A stretch of DNA of 64,000 bases from Pseudomonas matsuisoli (GTDB lineage: Bacteria; Pseudomonadota; Gammaproteobacteria; Pseudomonadales; Pseudomonadaceae), in assembly GCF_014647635.1 (NCBI RefSeq), contig NZ_BMPO01000004.1, forward strand, positions 310,001 through 374,000. Reading direction: 5' to 3'. Numbering within the stretch: the stretch's first letter is position 1; each line of letters opens with the position of its first letter. Shown in pieces: positions 55,909-64,000 of this stretch. A program made the translations under genes and the position numbers. The notes under the pieces are model-generated. The model saw nothing but the letters and a program-made list of their open reading frames with translations, was not told the origin of the DNA and ran no database searches.

Positions 55909-56032
55909 TTACAAAACGCTGCGCTCGGCCATACGGCGTTGAAATCGTCTTCAAAATGCTCATTTGCTTTATGCAAACTCCGCTTTCTCAGCCAATTTCG
56001 CCTTGTCTGGCCTTCGCTCGCTTGTTTTGTAA
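55909..56032. repeat. Structured intergenic element, copy 2 (cysT/cysW gap)
   Basis: A 124-nt imperfect palindrome. The outer stem is TTACAAAAC / GTTTTGTAA (perfect 9 bp, 55909-55917 and 56024-56032), a middle stem pairs GAAAT (55941) with ATTTC (55995), and the apical TTTGC / GCAAA (55963-55977) has a changed but still complementary pair relative to copies 1 and 3. It ends five bases from the cysT stop. Confidence 0.85.
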
Positions 56033-56037
56033 GCTCT

Positions 56038-56850
56038 CTAAATTTTCGGCTGAAAACGGCGCTGCAGCAGGTTGATCAGCAGCAGCAGAATGAACGAGAC
56101 CGCGAGCATGATGACGCCAATGCCCGTGGCCCCTGCGTAATCGTACTGGTCCAGTTTGGAGACGATCAGTAGCGGCAGGATCTCCGTCTTGAATGGGATA
56201 TTGCCGGCGATGAACACCACCGATCCGTACTCACCGACGCCGCGTGCGAAGGCCAGGGCAAAACCCGTGATCCATGCCGGTAGCAGGGTCGGCAGCAGGA
56301 GGTAGCGGAACACCTGCCACGGCCGTGCGCCAAGACAGGTGGCGGCTTCCTCTACTTCCTTCGGGATGTCCGCCAGCACCGGCTGCAGGGTGCGCACCAC
56401 GAACGGCAGCGTCACGAAGACCAGTGCCAGCGCGATCCCCAGCGGGGTGTAGGCGATCTTGAATGGGAACAACGAGCCGATCAGGCCGTTCGGTGCGTAG
56501 AGCGCAGTGAGCGCGATACCGGCGACGGCCGTCGGCAGGGCGAACGGCATGTCGACCATCGCGTCGATGATGCGCTTGCCCGGAAACTCGTAGCGCACCA
56601 ATACCCAGGCGAGAACAGTGCCGAGTATGCCGTTGAGTAGCGCCGCGAACAGGGCAGCGCCAAACGAAAGCTGGAGGGAAAACAGCACCTGACGGCTGGT
56701 GATCAGGCCCCACCACTGTGCGGCCGACAGTTGCATGGAATAGATCAGCATGCCGGCGAGAGGGATCAGAACGATCAGCGCCAGGTAGGTGATGGTGTAG
56801 CCCAGGGTCAGCCCGAAGCCGGGTATGACCGGGGAAGTGCGACGAGACAT
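56038..56850 (-). CDS. cysT: Sulfate ABC transporter permease CysT
   Basis: The second inner-membrane permease (also called CysU) of the sulfate importer. The 270 residues form about six membrane helices. The EAA-loop segment [22 protein letters not shown] (landmarks EEAATCLGA and RYLLLP, about 168-188) is clear, and [16 protein letters not shown] is typical. It follows sbp and is flanked by copies 2 and 3 of the structured element. Confidence 0.95.
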   Translation of the reverse strand: MSRRTSPVIPGFGLTLGYTITYLALIVLIPLAGMLIYSMQLSAAQWWGLITSRQVLFSLQLSFGAALFAALLNGILGTVLAWVLVRYEFPGKRIIDAMVDMPFALPTAVAGIALTALYAPNGLIGSLFPFKIAYTPLGIALALVFVTLPFVVRTLQPVLADIPKEVEEAATCLGARPWQVFRYLLLPTLLPAWITGFALAFARGVGEYGSVVFIAGNIPFKTEILPLLIVSKLDQYDYAGATGIGVIMLAVSFILLLLINLLQRRFQPKI

Positions 56851-56878
56851 AAATGTCCTTGGTCAAGGTCCACGAAAA

Positions 56879-57002
56879 GGAAAACTACTGCGCTCGGTAA
56901 TCCGGCGTTGAGCGCCACCAGTGAAATGCTTATTTACTGTTCGTAAACTCCGCTTTCTCTGGTGGCGCTCGCCTTGGCTGACCTTCGCTCGCTACGTTTT
57001 CC
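56879..57002. repeat. Structured intergenic element, copy 3 (sbp/cysT gap)
   Basis: A 124-nt imperfect palindrome. The outer stem is GGAAAAC / GTTTTCC (56879-56885 and 56996-57002). A perfect 12-bp middle stem GAGCGCCACCAG / CTGGTGGCGCTC (56910-56921 and 56959-56970) has no sequence match to the stems of copies 1 and 2. The apical TTTAC / GTAAA (56933-56947) lies in the conserved core. Confidence 0.88.
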
Positions 57003-57020
57003 GAACGGTGTTCAGAGGGG

Positions 57021-58025
57021 CTACTGGTTTATTTTCTCGAAGATGCCGTCGAAGACGCCGCCATCGTCGAAGAACTTGGGCTGGGCTTCCTTCCAGCCGC
57101 CGAAGTCCTTGTCGATGGTCACGAGGTCCAGGTTCTTGAACTGGTCCTTGAACTCGGTCGCCACCTTCTCGTTGCGTGGGCGGTAGAAGTTCTTCGCCGC
57201 GATACGCTGGCCTTCTTCGCTGTACAGGTATTGCAGATAGGCTTCGGCAACCTTCTGCGAGCCCTTGCGCTCGACGTTCTTGTCGACGACGGCTACCGGC
57301 GGTTCGGCGAGGATCGACAAGGAAGGAGTGACGATCTCCAACTGGTCACCGCCTTCCTCGGCCAGCGACAGATAGGCTTCGTTTTCCCAAGCCAGCAGGA
57401 CATCGCCCAGCCCGCGTTGCACGAAGCTGATGGTCGCGCCACGCGCGCCAGTGTCGAGAACCGGCGCATGACGGTAGAGCTCGGTCACGAACTCGAGCGC
57501 CTTGTCTTCACCGCCCTGGTGCTTGCGGGCGTAGGCCCAGGCCGCCAGGAAGTTCCAGCGGGCGCCGCCGGAGGTTTTCGGGTTTGGCGTGATGACTTCA
57601 ACACCATCCTTCACCAGATCATCCCAGTCCTTGATGTTCTTCGGGTTGCCCTTGCGAACGAGGAAAACAATGGTGGACGTGTACGGTGTGCTGTTGTCCG
57701 GCAGGCGTGCCTGCCACTTGGGGTCGATCAGCTGCTGGTTCAGGTTCAGTGCGTCGATGTCGCCGGACAGGGCCAGCGTGACCACGTCCGCCTGTAGACC
57801 ATCGATCACGGAGCGCGCCTGTTTGCCGGAACCGCCGTGGGACTGGCGAATGGTGACGTCTTCACCGGTTTCCGCTTTCCAATGCTGGGCGAAGGCCTTG
57901 TTGTACTCCACGTACAGTTCGCGCGTCGGATCGTAGGACACGTTGAGCAGCTCGGTCGCGGCGAAGACAGGCGAGGCGATAAAGGCGCTGGCCAGAGCGG
58001 CCAGGGCAAAACGGCGAATGGTCAT
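57021..58025 (-). CDS. sbp: Periplasmic sulfate-binding protein
   Basis: Captures sulfate in the periplasm for CysTWA. The 334-residue protein has a Sec signal peptide (cleavage near AFA, residue 22), then [17 protein letters not shown] at the mature start, [24 protein letters not shown] (landmarks SHGGSGKQ and DVVTLALS) with sulfate-binding Ser residues, and [21 protein letters not shown] ribosome site is present. Upstream on the same strand lies the small oscA gene, so the operon reads oscA-sbp-cysT-cysW-cysA. Confidence 0.96.
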   Translation of the reverse strand: MTIRRFALAALASAFIASPVFAATELLNVSYDPTRELYVEYNKAFAQHWKAETGEDVTIRQSHGGSGKQARSVIDGLQADVVTLALSGDIDALNLNQQLIDPKWQARLPDNSTPYTSTIVFLVRKGNPKNIKDWDDLVKDGVEVITPNPKTSGGARWNFLAAWAYARKHQGGEDKALEFVTELYRHAPVLDTGARGATISFVQRGLGDVLLAWENEAYLSLAEEGGDQLEIVTPSLSILAEPPVAVVDKNVERKGSQKVAEAYLQYLYSEEGQRIAAKNFYRPRNEKVATEFKDQFKNLDLVTIDKDFGGWKEAQPKFFDDGGVFDGIFEKINQ

Positions 58026-58112
58026 GTGCAGCTCCTTCTGCGTACGTCATAGGTACGCAACTGTCGGTCTAGGTATTAGCGTGTGCCAGGGCGGTGCGTA
58101 TCGGAGGTGGGG

Positions 58113-58289
58113 TTACTTTCCGTTCGGGCTCTGTAGCCGGAATTTCTCCTTACGCTCGATCTGCACGACTTGTGCGTTATGGACGGTGATCTCGACCGAG
58201 CCAAAGCGCAGGTCGCGCAGGGCGTTCTTGATTTCGCGTAGGAGAGTCGCCTCGTCCTGGCCATCGAGGCTGCGAATGTTCGCGCTCAT
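58113..58289 (-). CDS. oscA: OscA/YezD-type small protein (DUF2292)
   Basis: A 58-residue protein beginning MSANIRSLDGQDEATLLREI, with the family core LRDLRFGSVEITVHN followed by VQIERKEKFRL. OscA-type proteins are found next to sbp in Pseudomonas and are linked with sulfur limitation and chromate tolerance. Its molecular role is not known. AGGAG lies seven to twelve bases upstream of the ATG. It is 87 bases before sbp on the same strand and probably opens the operon. Too short for most gene callers' cut-offs. Confidence 0.88.
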   Translation of the reverse strand: MSANIRSLDGQDEATLLREIKNALRDLRFGSVEITVHNAQVVQIERKEKFRLQSPNGK

Positions 58290-58499
58290 GCGATTTGCTC
58301 CTGATAGGTTGTCTTTGGCGTCGTGTGTTTCGCGGTATGAAGCGAAATATAGAAGGGCGTTTTTATTCTTAAAAATATCGTTTTAGAATTTTTATATTCT
58401 TTTTTGTTATTTTAGTCAGGAATAAACAAATTCCTTTTTATTCCTTCGTTAGCGCATTCGCCTTGCCTAGACTGCCCTGAATTTCCGGAGGGCTTCTTC
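58290..58499. promoter_or_regulatory. AT-rich divergent promoter region of the sulfate operon
   Basis: 210 bases; 58345-58445 is strikingly AT-rich. It contains a perfect 8-bp inverted repeat GGAATAAA-N11-TTTATTCC (about 58418-58444), GAAT-N6-ATTC (58385-58398) and ATTCT-N15-AGAAT (58364-58388). These repeated ATTC half-sites are candidate sites for a sulfur regulator such as CysB (inference). Confidence 0.6.
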
Positions 58500-59075
58500 A
58501 TGCAAGCGACTCGACATCTCATCATTCCAGGCTGGCATGGCTCGCCTGACGATCATTGGCAGAGTCACTGGCAACGAACGCTTCCTGACACTTTGCGTGT
58601 CGAGCAGGACGATTGGTTTCGCCCAGACCGCGACTTGTGGGTCGCGACGCTGCAGCACACGCTGATGAGCGATACGCGTCCAGTCGTGCTCATTGCCCAC
58701 AGTCTCGGCTGCATCACAGTCGCGCATTGGGCACACCAGGCGCCCGCGCTGCTCAAGCGTCGGGTGCTCGGTGCGCTGTTGGTGGCCCCTGCGGATGTTG
58801 AACGTCCGGGCTGTCCCGAAGCACTGAGACCCTTTTCGCCGCTGCCTACGAAACCGCTTCCGTTTCCGGCACTGGTCGTGGGGTCTGATAACGATCCTGC
58901 AGCGACCGTAGACCGCGCGTTGTCGCTCAGCAAACGTTGGGGTGCCGAGGCCAGCATCCTGTCAGGCGTCGGCCACTTGAACGTCGCGTCCGGGCATACG
59001 CAATGGGACGAGGGGTTCGTTCACCTTGCCCGCCTCCGTCAACTTATCGAAAGCCGCGTGCTTCGCCGCGCCTGA
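58500..59075 (+). CDS. RBBP9/YdeN family alpha/beta hydrolase
   Basis: A 191-residue serine hydrolase. The N-terminal LIIPGWHGSPDDHWQSHW (about 7-24) is diagnostic for the family; the nucleophile Ser is in LIAHSLGC (about 62-69), Asp in VGSDNDP and the catalytic His in GVGHLN near 163. The substrate is unknown. It is divergent from the sulfate operon across the AT-rich region and 13 bases upstream of the AAA+ regulator gene. A GGAGGG ribosome site precedes the ATG. Confidence 0.9.
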   Translation: MQATRHLIIPGWHGSPDDHWQSHWQRTLPDTLRVEQDDWFRPDRDLWVATLQHTLMSDTRPVVLIAHSLGCITVAHWAHQAPALLKRRVLGALLVAPADVERPGCPEALRPFSPLPTKPLPFPALVVGSDNDPAATVDRALSLSKRWGAEASILSGVGHLNVASGHTQWDEGFVHLARLRQLIESRVLRRA

Positions 59076-59088
59076 TCTGCCAGGTCTT

Positions 59089-60018
59089 ATGAACGCATCT
59101 GTAACGCCTCCCCTCGTCAGTTTTGCCGAGCACGACCGCAGCCCCTTGAGCATCCGTGCTCGAGCGCTGGTATTCATCGACCCAACCTCACGTGCCCTGC
59201 GTGACTGGCTCGAAGCGCTGGCACCGCTCCCTGTACCCGTGCTGATCGAAGGTGAAACCGGAACCGGCAAGGAGTTGCTGGCGAGGCAGCTGCATCAGGG
59301 CAGTGGCCGGCCAGGGCTGTTCGTGCCTGTGAATTGCGCAATGCTTAGCCGAAAGCACGCAGAGGCCGAGTTGTTCGGCCATGCGCCCGGCGCCTCGCCT
59401 GGTGCGCCCAGTAGCCGTGCGGGATGGTTTGGCTCCGCCAACGGGGGCACGCTTTATCTCGACGAGATCGCGGATCTATCGCTGCCTTTGCAGGCCCGTT
59501 TGCTTAAGGCGTTGGAAACCCGAGAGGTCATACGCGTTGGGGCACACAATCCGCATCCGGTAGACGTCCGTCTGGTCGCCGCCACGAGCATCGACCTCAC
59601 GCTGGCGGTAGCAGCCGGGAAGTTCGACAAACGCCTACTGGACTACCTAGGCGAGGCGCGTCTTCCGCTGCCGCCGCTCCGCGAACGTATCGCCGACATC
59701 TTGCCGCTGGCCGAGTATCTGCTCGGGTTGTATTGCGCACGACTGGACTGGCCCGTGCCGCATATTGGCCATGAAGCGCAGGCGTTATTGGAGTCGCATG
59801 CCTGGCCTGGAAACACACGCGAACTCGAAAATTGCATCCATTTCGCCCTGCTCGTATGCGACGGCGACGAGATCCTGCCGCGCCACCTTAAGCTCACGCC
59901 TGAAGTGACATCACTATCGCTTCAACGACAGTTGAAACAATTGCTCGCGCACCCGACTACAGCCGGAGAATGGCGAATGACCCTACGAAACCTGCTCGAC
60001 GAAGGTACGCAGTCTTAG
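59089..60018 (+). CDS. Atypical sigma-54-interaction AAA+ domain protein
   Basis: A 309-residue protein with a lone sigma-54-activator AAA+ domain. Walker A GETGTGKELLAR is at about 55-66, Walker B region GGTLYLDEIADL near 117-128, and an Arg finger region LPPLRERIADILPLAEYLL near 183-201. The GAFTGA loop that contacts sigma-54 reads GASPGA here, with both Phe and Thr changed. No receiver domain precedes and no Fis-type helix-turn-helix is apparent in the short C-terminus. It may be a non-canonical regulator. The ATG at 59089 starts 13 bases after the hydrolase stop. Confidence 0.82.
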   Translation: MNASVTPPLVSFAEHDRSPLSIRARALVFIDPTSRALRDWLEALAPLPVPVLIEGETGTGKELLARQLHQGSGRPGLFVPVNCAMLSRKHAEAELFGHAPGASPGAPSSRAGWFGSANGGTLYLDEIADLSLPLQARLLKALETREVIRVGAHNPHPVDVRLVAATSIDLTLAVAAGKFDKRLLDYLGEARLPLPPLRERIADILPLAEYLLGLYCARLDWPVPHIGHEAQALLESHAWPGNTRELENCIHFALLVCDGDEILPRHLKLTPEVTSLSLQRQLKQLLAHPTTAGEWRMTLRNLLDEGTQS

Positions 60019-60193
60019 GGTGAGGTTCTGCGAGACGCTCGCAGTAGGGGACACCGTGTTATGTAGCGGCGAGGTAAAGAGCGATCGTCCCCACGCTGAT
60101 CGCAGCCGGTTTCTCCTACAGGGTTCGACGCCTGTGCGTAAGAGCCGCCTCATGGACGATCCGCGTTTGAAGACAGCGTTTTTGGGATTGCAC

Positions 60194-60222
60194 AGGGAAG
60201 GCCCGTTACGCAGGCCTTCCCT
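60194..60222. terminator. Perfect hairpin downstream of katE
   Basis: AGGGAAGGCC / GGCCTTCCCT (60194-60203 and 60213-60222) around a 9-base loop, a few bases beyond the katE stop. No clear T-run on either strand, so terminator is likely but not certain. Confidence 0.6.
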
Positions 60223-60231
60223 TGACCGCAA

Positions 60232-62370
60232 TTACGCCGGCACTGACGTGATCTTCGGCAGACGAGCCCAAACGCGGTGTTCGGCCATCGCGGCGAAGAA
60301 GTCCTTCTGCAACGCTTTGGCGTCCGCGCCGCCCAGCAGGCCTGCATCGGGGTCTAGTCCCAGCTTGGCGATCAAGTCTTTCGCTTCGCCCGCCAGGGCA
60401 ATGGCTTTGAGGTGCTTGTAGGCTTCATAGAGGTAGTGCTTGGCTGCGCCATTCATGGCAAACGCTTTGGCCGCCTCGGCACCTCCAGCAACGAACACTG
60501 CATCGAACGCGACGGACGGCATGCCATCGGCGGACGCATCCACCGGAATTTCACCGCCTTCGGCGCTTTTCACCGGTGCGGACGAAGGGCCGAGCACTTT
60601 CACGTGGGCGCCTTCCGCCTTCAGTGCAGCCTTGATGTCGTCCACGTCGGAGGCTTTCGAGCCGTTGGCCACGAGCACCGCGACCTTGAACCCCTTGATG
60701 TTGCCGGACAGCAGGTTCACCTGGCTCAGCGCTGGCGACTTGTCGATGGAGATCTTGCGCGGCTCGACCGTGCCTTTAGCGGGCGCAGGGATACCTAGGT
60801 TGGCCGCGACCTTCGCTGCCAGGTCCAGATCGATGTTCGCCAGGATTTCGTTCACCTGACGCTCACGAATCCATAGGCGATCCACCTTGCCGAGTTCGAA
60901 GCTGTACGCGTCGATGACGTGCTGCTGCTCCGCTTCGGACAGTGAGCGGTAGAACAGCGTGGCTTGAGAGAAGTGGTCGCCGAACGACTCGCTGCGCTCG
61001 CGGACCTTGTGCGCATCCACGCGCTCCTGGTACGTCTCGAAGCCACCATCGACGGGCGCCGAGGGCGTTTCCTTCGGCCAGCCGCCGTCGATGGAATTGG
61101 GCTCATAAGACGCGCGCCCTTTATTGATCGTCATGCGATGCGCGGCGTCGCGCTGATCGTTGTGGTTCGGCGCGACCGGGCGGTTGACCGGGATCTCATG
61201 GAAGTTCGGCCCACCGAGGCGGCTGATCTGCGTGTCGGTGTAGGAAAACAAGCGGCCTTGCAGCAGCGGGTCATTGGTGAAGTCGATCCCCGGCACGATG
61301 TGGCCTGGGCAGAAGGCGACCTGCTCGGTCTCGGCGAAATAGTTGTCCGGGTTGCGATCCAGCACGAGCTTGCCGAGCGGCGTAATGGGCACCAGCTCTT
61401 CAGGGATGATCTTGGTCGCGTCCAAGAGATCCCAGTCGAACTTGTGCTCGTCCTCTTCGGGAATGATCTGCACGCCGAATTCCCACTCGGGGTAGTCGCC
61501 GGATTCGATGGCTTCCCACAGGTCACGGCGGTGGGCGTCGGTGTCCTTACCGGCAAGCTTCTGTGCTTCGTCCCACACGAGCGAACGCACGCCGCCGGCC
61601 GGTTTGAGGTGGATCTTGACGAACGTACCCTTGCCCTCGGCGTTGACGAACCGGAAGGTGTGGATGCCGAAACCTTGCATAGAGCGGAAATTCACTGGAA
61701 TGGCGCGGTCGGTCATGGTCCAGAGCACCATGTGCGCGGACTCTGGGACCAGCGAGACGAAATCCCAGAACGTATCGTGGGCACTGCCGCCGGTGGGAAT
61801 CTCGTTGTGCGGCTCGGGCTTCACGGCATGCACGAAGTCGGGAAATTTCACGGCGTCCTGGATGAAGAAGACCGGCATGTTGTTGCCGACCATGTCCCAA
61901 TTGCCTTCGTCGGTATAAAACTTGATCGCGAAGCCGCGAACGTCACGCACGGTATCGCCGGAGCCGCGCGGGCCTTGGACGGTGGAGAAGCGCACGAACA
62001 CCGGCGTCTTCTTCGATGGGTCGCGGAACAGCGACGCCTTGGTCAGCTTGGAGAAGTCTTCGTAGGGTTGGAAGTAGCCGTATGCGCCGGCGCCGCGGGC
62101 ATGGACGATACGTTCGGGAATGCGCTCGTGGTCAAAATGCGTGATTTTCTCGCGCATGATGAAGTCTTCGAGAAGCGATGGGCCGCGTGCACCCGCTTTC
62201 AGGGTGTTCTGGTTGTCGCTGATCTTCACGCCATGGTTGGTGCGCAGGGCCTGGCCAGTCGCGTCGGTACGGTACTGCTCGAGTTGCTCCGTCTTGGCGG
62301 TAACGTTCTGTCGGTCCAGGGTATCCGTGCCGGCCATTTCGCTCTTGGCCGGATTAGTCTTGTCGGTCAT
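60232..62370 (-). CDS. katE: Catalase HPII (KatE)
   Basis: Breaks hydrogen peroxide to water and oxygen in the cytoplasm. The 712 residues are the size of large-subunit clade II catalases. The catalytic His is in [15 protein letters not shown] (about 79-93), the Asn in the [15 protein letters not shown] stretch, and the haem-ligand Tyr is in [13 protein letters not shown] (about 375). The last 150 residues form the flavodoxin/GATase-like domain typical of HPII ([19 protein letters not shown]). The region upstream (62371-62744) would hold its promoter; RpoS control is usual in the family. Confidence 0.96.
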   Translation of the reverse strand: MTDKTNPAKSEMAGTDTLDRQNVTAKTEQLEQYRTDATGQALRTNHGVKISDNQNTLKAGARGPSLLEDFIMREKITHFDHERIPERIVHARGAGAYGYFQPYEDFSKLTKASLFRDPSKKTPVFVRFSTVQGPRGSGDTVRDVRGFAIKFYTDEGNWDMVGNNMPVFFIQDAVKFPDFVHAVKPEPHNEIPTGGSAHDTFWDFVSLVPESAHMVLWTMTDRAIPVNFRSMQGFGIHTFRFVNAEGKGTFVKIHLKPAGGVRSLVWDEAQKLAGKDTDAHRRDLWEAIESGDYPEWEFGVQIIPEEDEHKFDWDLLDATKIIPEELVPITPLGKLVLDRNPDNYFAETEQVAFCPGHIVPGIDFTNDPLLQGRLFSYTDTQISRLGGPNFHEIPVNRPVAPNHNDQRDAAHRMTINKGRASYEPNSIDGGWPKETPSAPVDGGFETYQERVDAHKVRERSESFGDHFSQATLFYRSLSEAEQQHVIDAYSFELGKVDRLWIRERQVNEILANIDLDLAAKVAANLGIPAPAKGTVEPRKISIDKSPALSQVNLLSGNIKGFKVAVLVANGSKASDVDDIKAALKAEGAHVKVLGPSSAPVKSAEGGEIPVDASADGMPSVAFDAVFVAGGAEAAKAFAMNGAAKHYLYEAYKHLKAIALAGEAKDLIAKLGLDPDAGLLGGADAKALQKDFFAAMAEHRVWARLPKITSVPA

Positions 62371-62744
62371 CAGGTCAATCCTCGGTTTCGAAGGGGGGCG
62401 TGATCGGCTTCGGCGTCCGATCCACTGCGCACGTCTATGTATGGGGACTTGAGCGAGAAACCGTTCGTTCCATAAGGGCTATTGGAAAAGGCTATCGAGA
62501 AGCGTCACGTTCTCTATCGAAAGGCGGTCAAATCAACGTGGGAAATGCGTGAAGGCTTTTGTAGGGCGGGTTCCATCCGCCCTACTCAATTTCGTTGAAA
62601 CCGCAAAAGTGGCTGGCCACGTCGGCCTTATTCCCAATGGGGGCGGTAGGCGAACAACAAACACTAAGCACCGGTCTATAAAGTCGTTAGAATGCCCGTC
62701 CCCGGCCTGCCGCCGAGTCCTATCCACAGAGCCCTTTTTATCTC
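62371..62744. other. 374-base divergent gap with one repeat
   Basis: Between the divergent katE and metN genes. It contains GTAGGGCGG-GTTCCAT-CCGCCCTAC (62561-62585), a perfect 9-bp hairpin of the 10888-10947 family. No other feature and no gene recognised; both promoters should lie here. Confidence 0.6.
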
Positions 62745-63758
62745 GTGATCGAGTTTCATCAGGTTCACAAGACCTACAACGCTGCTGGTCGGGAGATCCC
62801 CGCCCTTAAGGCGACCGACCTATCCATTCAGAATGGCGAAATCTTCGGTTTGATCGGCCACTCCGGTGCCGGTAAGAGCACGCTTTTACGCCTGATCAAC
62901 CGTCTGGAAAACCCATCCGGAGGCCGTATCGTCGTAGACGGCGAGGATGTGACTGCGCTGTCCTCGGGCGGTCTGCGGGCCTACCGTCGACATGTCGGTA
63001 TGATCTTTCAGCACTTCAACCTGCTGTCTTCGAAGACGGTTGCCGGCAACGTGGCGATGCCAATGGAGCTTGCGGGTGCGCTTTCCCGAACCCAGATTGC
63101 GGCGCGCGTTGCGCAGCTTTTGGCGCGTGTCGGGCTGGCGGATCACGCCATGAAGTACCCGGCACAGCTGTCCGGTGGTCAGAAGCAGCGAGTCGGAATC
63201 GCCCGCGCCTTGGCGACCGATCCGAAAATCCTGCTGTGCGATGAGGCCACCAGCGCGCTCGACCCGCAAACCACGGGCCAGGTGCTGCAGCTGCTGGCCG
63301 AGATCAACCGTGAGTTGAAGCTGACCATCGTGCTCATCACCCATGAGATGGACGTGATCCGGCGCGTCTGTGACCGGGTTGCCGTCATGGATGCCGGCGA
63401 GATCGTGGAGCAGGGCACGGTCGCGGACGTTTTTCTGCATCCGCAGCATGCGACCACGCAGCGCTTCGTGCTGGAGTCGGAGCACATCGACGAGGCGTCG
63501 CAACGCGATGACTTCGCCCATGTCGAAGGGCGCATCCTGCGGCTGACCTTTCGCGGCGAAGCCACCTATTCACCGCTGCTCGGGCGGGTCGCGCGCGAGA
63601 CGGGCATCGACTATAGCATCCTGGCCGGGCGCATCGACCGCATCAAGGATGACCCGTACGGCCAGCTGACGATTGCGCTGATGGGCCTTGAAACCGACGT
63701 CGAGGCTGCCCTGGCGATGTTCCACGCGGCCGATGTTCATGTGGAGGTACTGCGCTGA
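62745..63758 (+). CDS. metN: Methionine ABC transporter ATPase MetN
   Basis: ATPase of the MetNIQ D/L-methionine importer. The 337 residues include Walker [13 protein letters not shown] (about 38-49), the signature [15 protein letters not shown] (about 140-154), Walker [12 protein letters not shown] and the C-terminal NIL domain (about 260-337), where methionine binds and inhibits transport. The start is a GTG at 62745; the stop overlaps the metI start by one base (TGATG). An AGAG-type ribosome site is weak. Confidence 0.94.
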   Translation: MIEFHQVHKTYNAAGREIPALKATDLSIQNGEIFGLIGHSGAGKSTLLRLINRLENPSGGRIVVDGEDVTALSSGGLRAYRRHVGMIFQHFNLLSSKTVAGNVAMPMELAGALSRTQIAARVAQLLARVGLADHAMKYPAQLSGGQKQRVGIARALATDPKILLCDEATSALDPQTTGQVLQLLAEINRELKLTIVLITHEMDVIRRVCDRVAVMDAGEIVEQGTVADVFLHPQHATTQRFVLESEHIDEASQRDDFAHVEGRILRLTFRGEATYSPLLGRVARETGIDYSILAGRIDRIKDDPYGQLTIALMGLETDVEAALAMFHAADVHVEVLR

Positions 63759-64000
63759 TGGATGCGTTGCTGACACGCTTCTTCCCGAACGTGTATTGGG
63801 ACGAAATCTGGCAAGGCAGCCTCGACACCCTGTGGATGATCGCAGGCTCGATGCCCTTTACCGTATTGATCGGCCTGCCGCTGGGCATCGTGTTGTTCCT
63901 GACCGGGCCGCGCCAACTGCTGGCGCAACCGACGTTCTACGGCGTGCTGTCGTTCGTCGTGAACGTGCTGCGTTCGATTCCCTTCGTGATCCTGCTGATC
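63758..64000 (+). CDS. metI: Methionine ABC transporter permease MetI (3' partial)
   Basis: The first 81 residues of the permease, cut by the window edge. [20 protein letters not shown] continues with SLDTLWMIAGSMPFTVLIG (landmarks; first membrane helix near 22-45) and FVVNVLRSIPFVILLI, the typical MetI pattern. One-base overlap with metN. metQ, if present, lies outside the window. Confidence 0.93.
   Translation, partial: MDALLTRFFPNVYWDEIWQGSLDTLWMIAGSMPFTVLIGLPLGIVLFLTGPRQLLAQPTFYGVLSFVVNVLRSIPFVILLI

Noticed and set aside
60964-62403. 479-codon open frame antisense to katE
   Set aside because: It mirrors the codon pattern of katE, has no family motif, and the katE frame carries clear catalytic residues. 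Long antisense frames are expected in GC-rich genes.

Overview
The window is high-GC DNA from a gammaproteobacterium, most likely Pseudomonas in the broad sense. The run argE, argA, gshA, thioesterase, tex, ompR/envZ (amgR/amgS), ldcA, rimK, hslR, hslO, pckA follows, from memory, the order around PA5192-PA5206 of P. aeruginosa. The blocks spoT-rpoZ-gmk-yicC/rph and sbp-cysTWA with oscA are also typical of Pseudomonas. Assignments rest on recognised protein motifs and gene order; no database search was run.

Layout. 1-1.4 kb: end of a zinc ABC importer (znuC, znuB). 1.4-7.7 kb: a thioredoxin-reductase-like flavoprotein, an OprD-type porin, an ACT-like protein divergent from an Lrp-family regulator, a DUF502 membrane protein and a CYTH-CHAD triphosphatase. 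8.2-13.6 kb: arginine and glutathione synthesis (argE, argA, gshA). 13.6-26 kb: tex, the ompR/envZ pair, a SapC-like protein, the rimB-rimK-ldcA operon, hslR, a PAP2 phosphatase, hslO and pckA. 26-38 kb: a repeat cluster, LemA with an M48 protease, an HPF-like protein, an SDR / Tat-exported aldo-keto reductase / NTP-NDP-type transporter / nitroreductase run, a CHAD protein, cardiolipin synthase and ppnN. 38-48 kb: an enolase-superfamily dehydratase divergent from a LysR regulator, a FecI-FecR-TonB-receptor iron cluster with a Fur-box-like site, an SDR, a small lipoprotein, a Tat-exported amidohydrolase and a RidA protein. 48-54 kb: spoT-rpoZ, gmk-yicC and rph. 54-60 kb: the sulfate uptake operon oscA-sbp-cysT-cysW-cysA, then a hydrolase and an atypical sigma-54 AAA+ protein. 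60-64 kb: katE and the start of the metNI methionine importer.

The most unusual signal is in the sulfate operon. Each of the three gaps sbp/cysT, cysT/cysW and cysW/cysA holds one copy of a roughly 116-124 nt imperfect palindrome. The apical core is conserved, but the outer stems differ in sequence and still pair. This looks like selection on structure, or repeated insertion of one hairpin element. Other points worth checking are tandem hairpins between ompR and envZ, a two-hairpin pckA leader, an AAA+ regulator with a degenerate GAFTGA loop and no obvious HTH, a flavoprotein with a CxxC but a degenerate NADPH motif, and at least four families of REP-like palindromes between genes.

No rRNA, tRNA, CRISPR array, insertion sequence, prophage or transposase gene was seen. 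All genes look intact except those cut by the window edges (znuC and metI).
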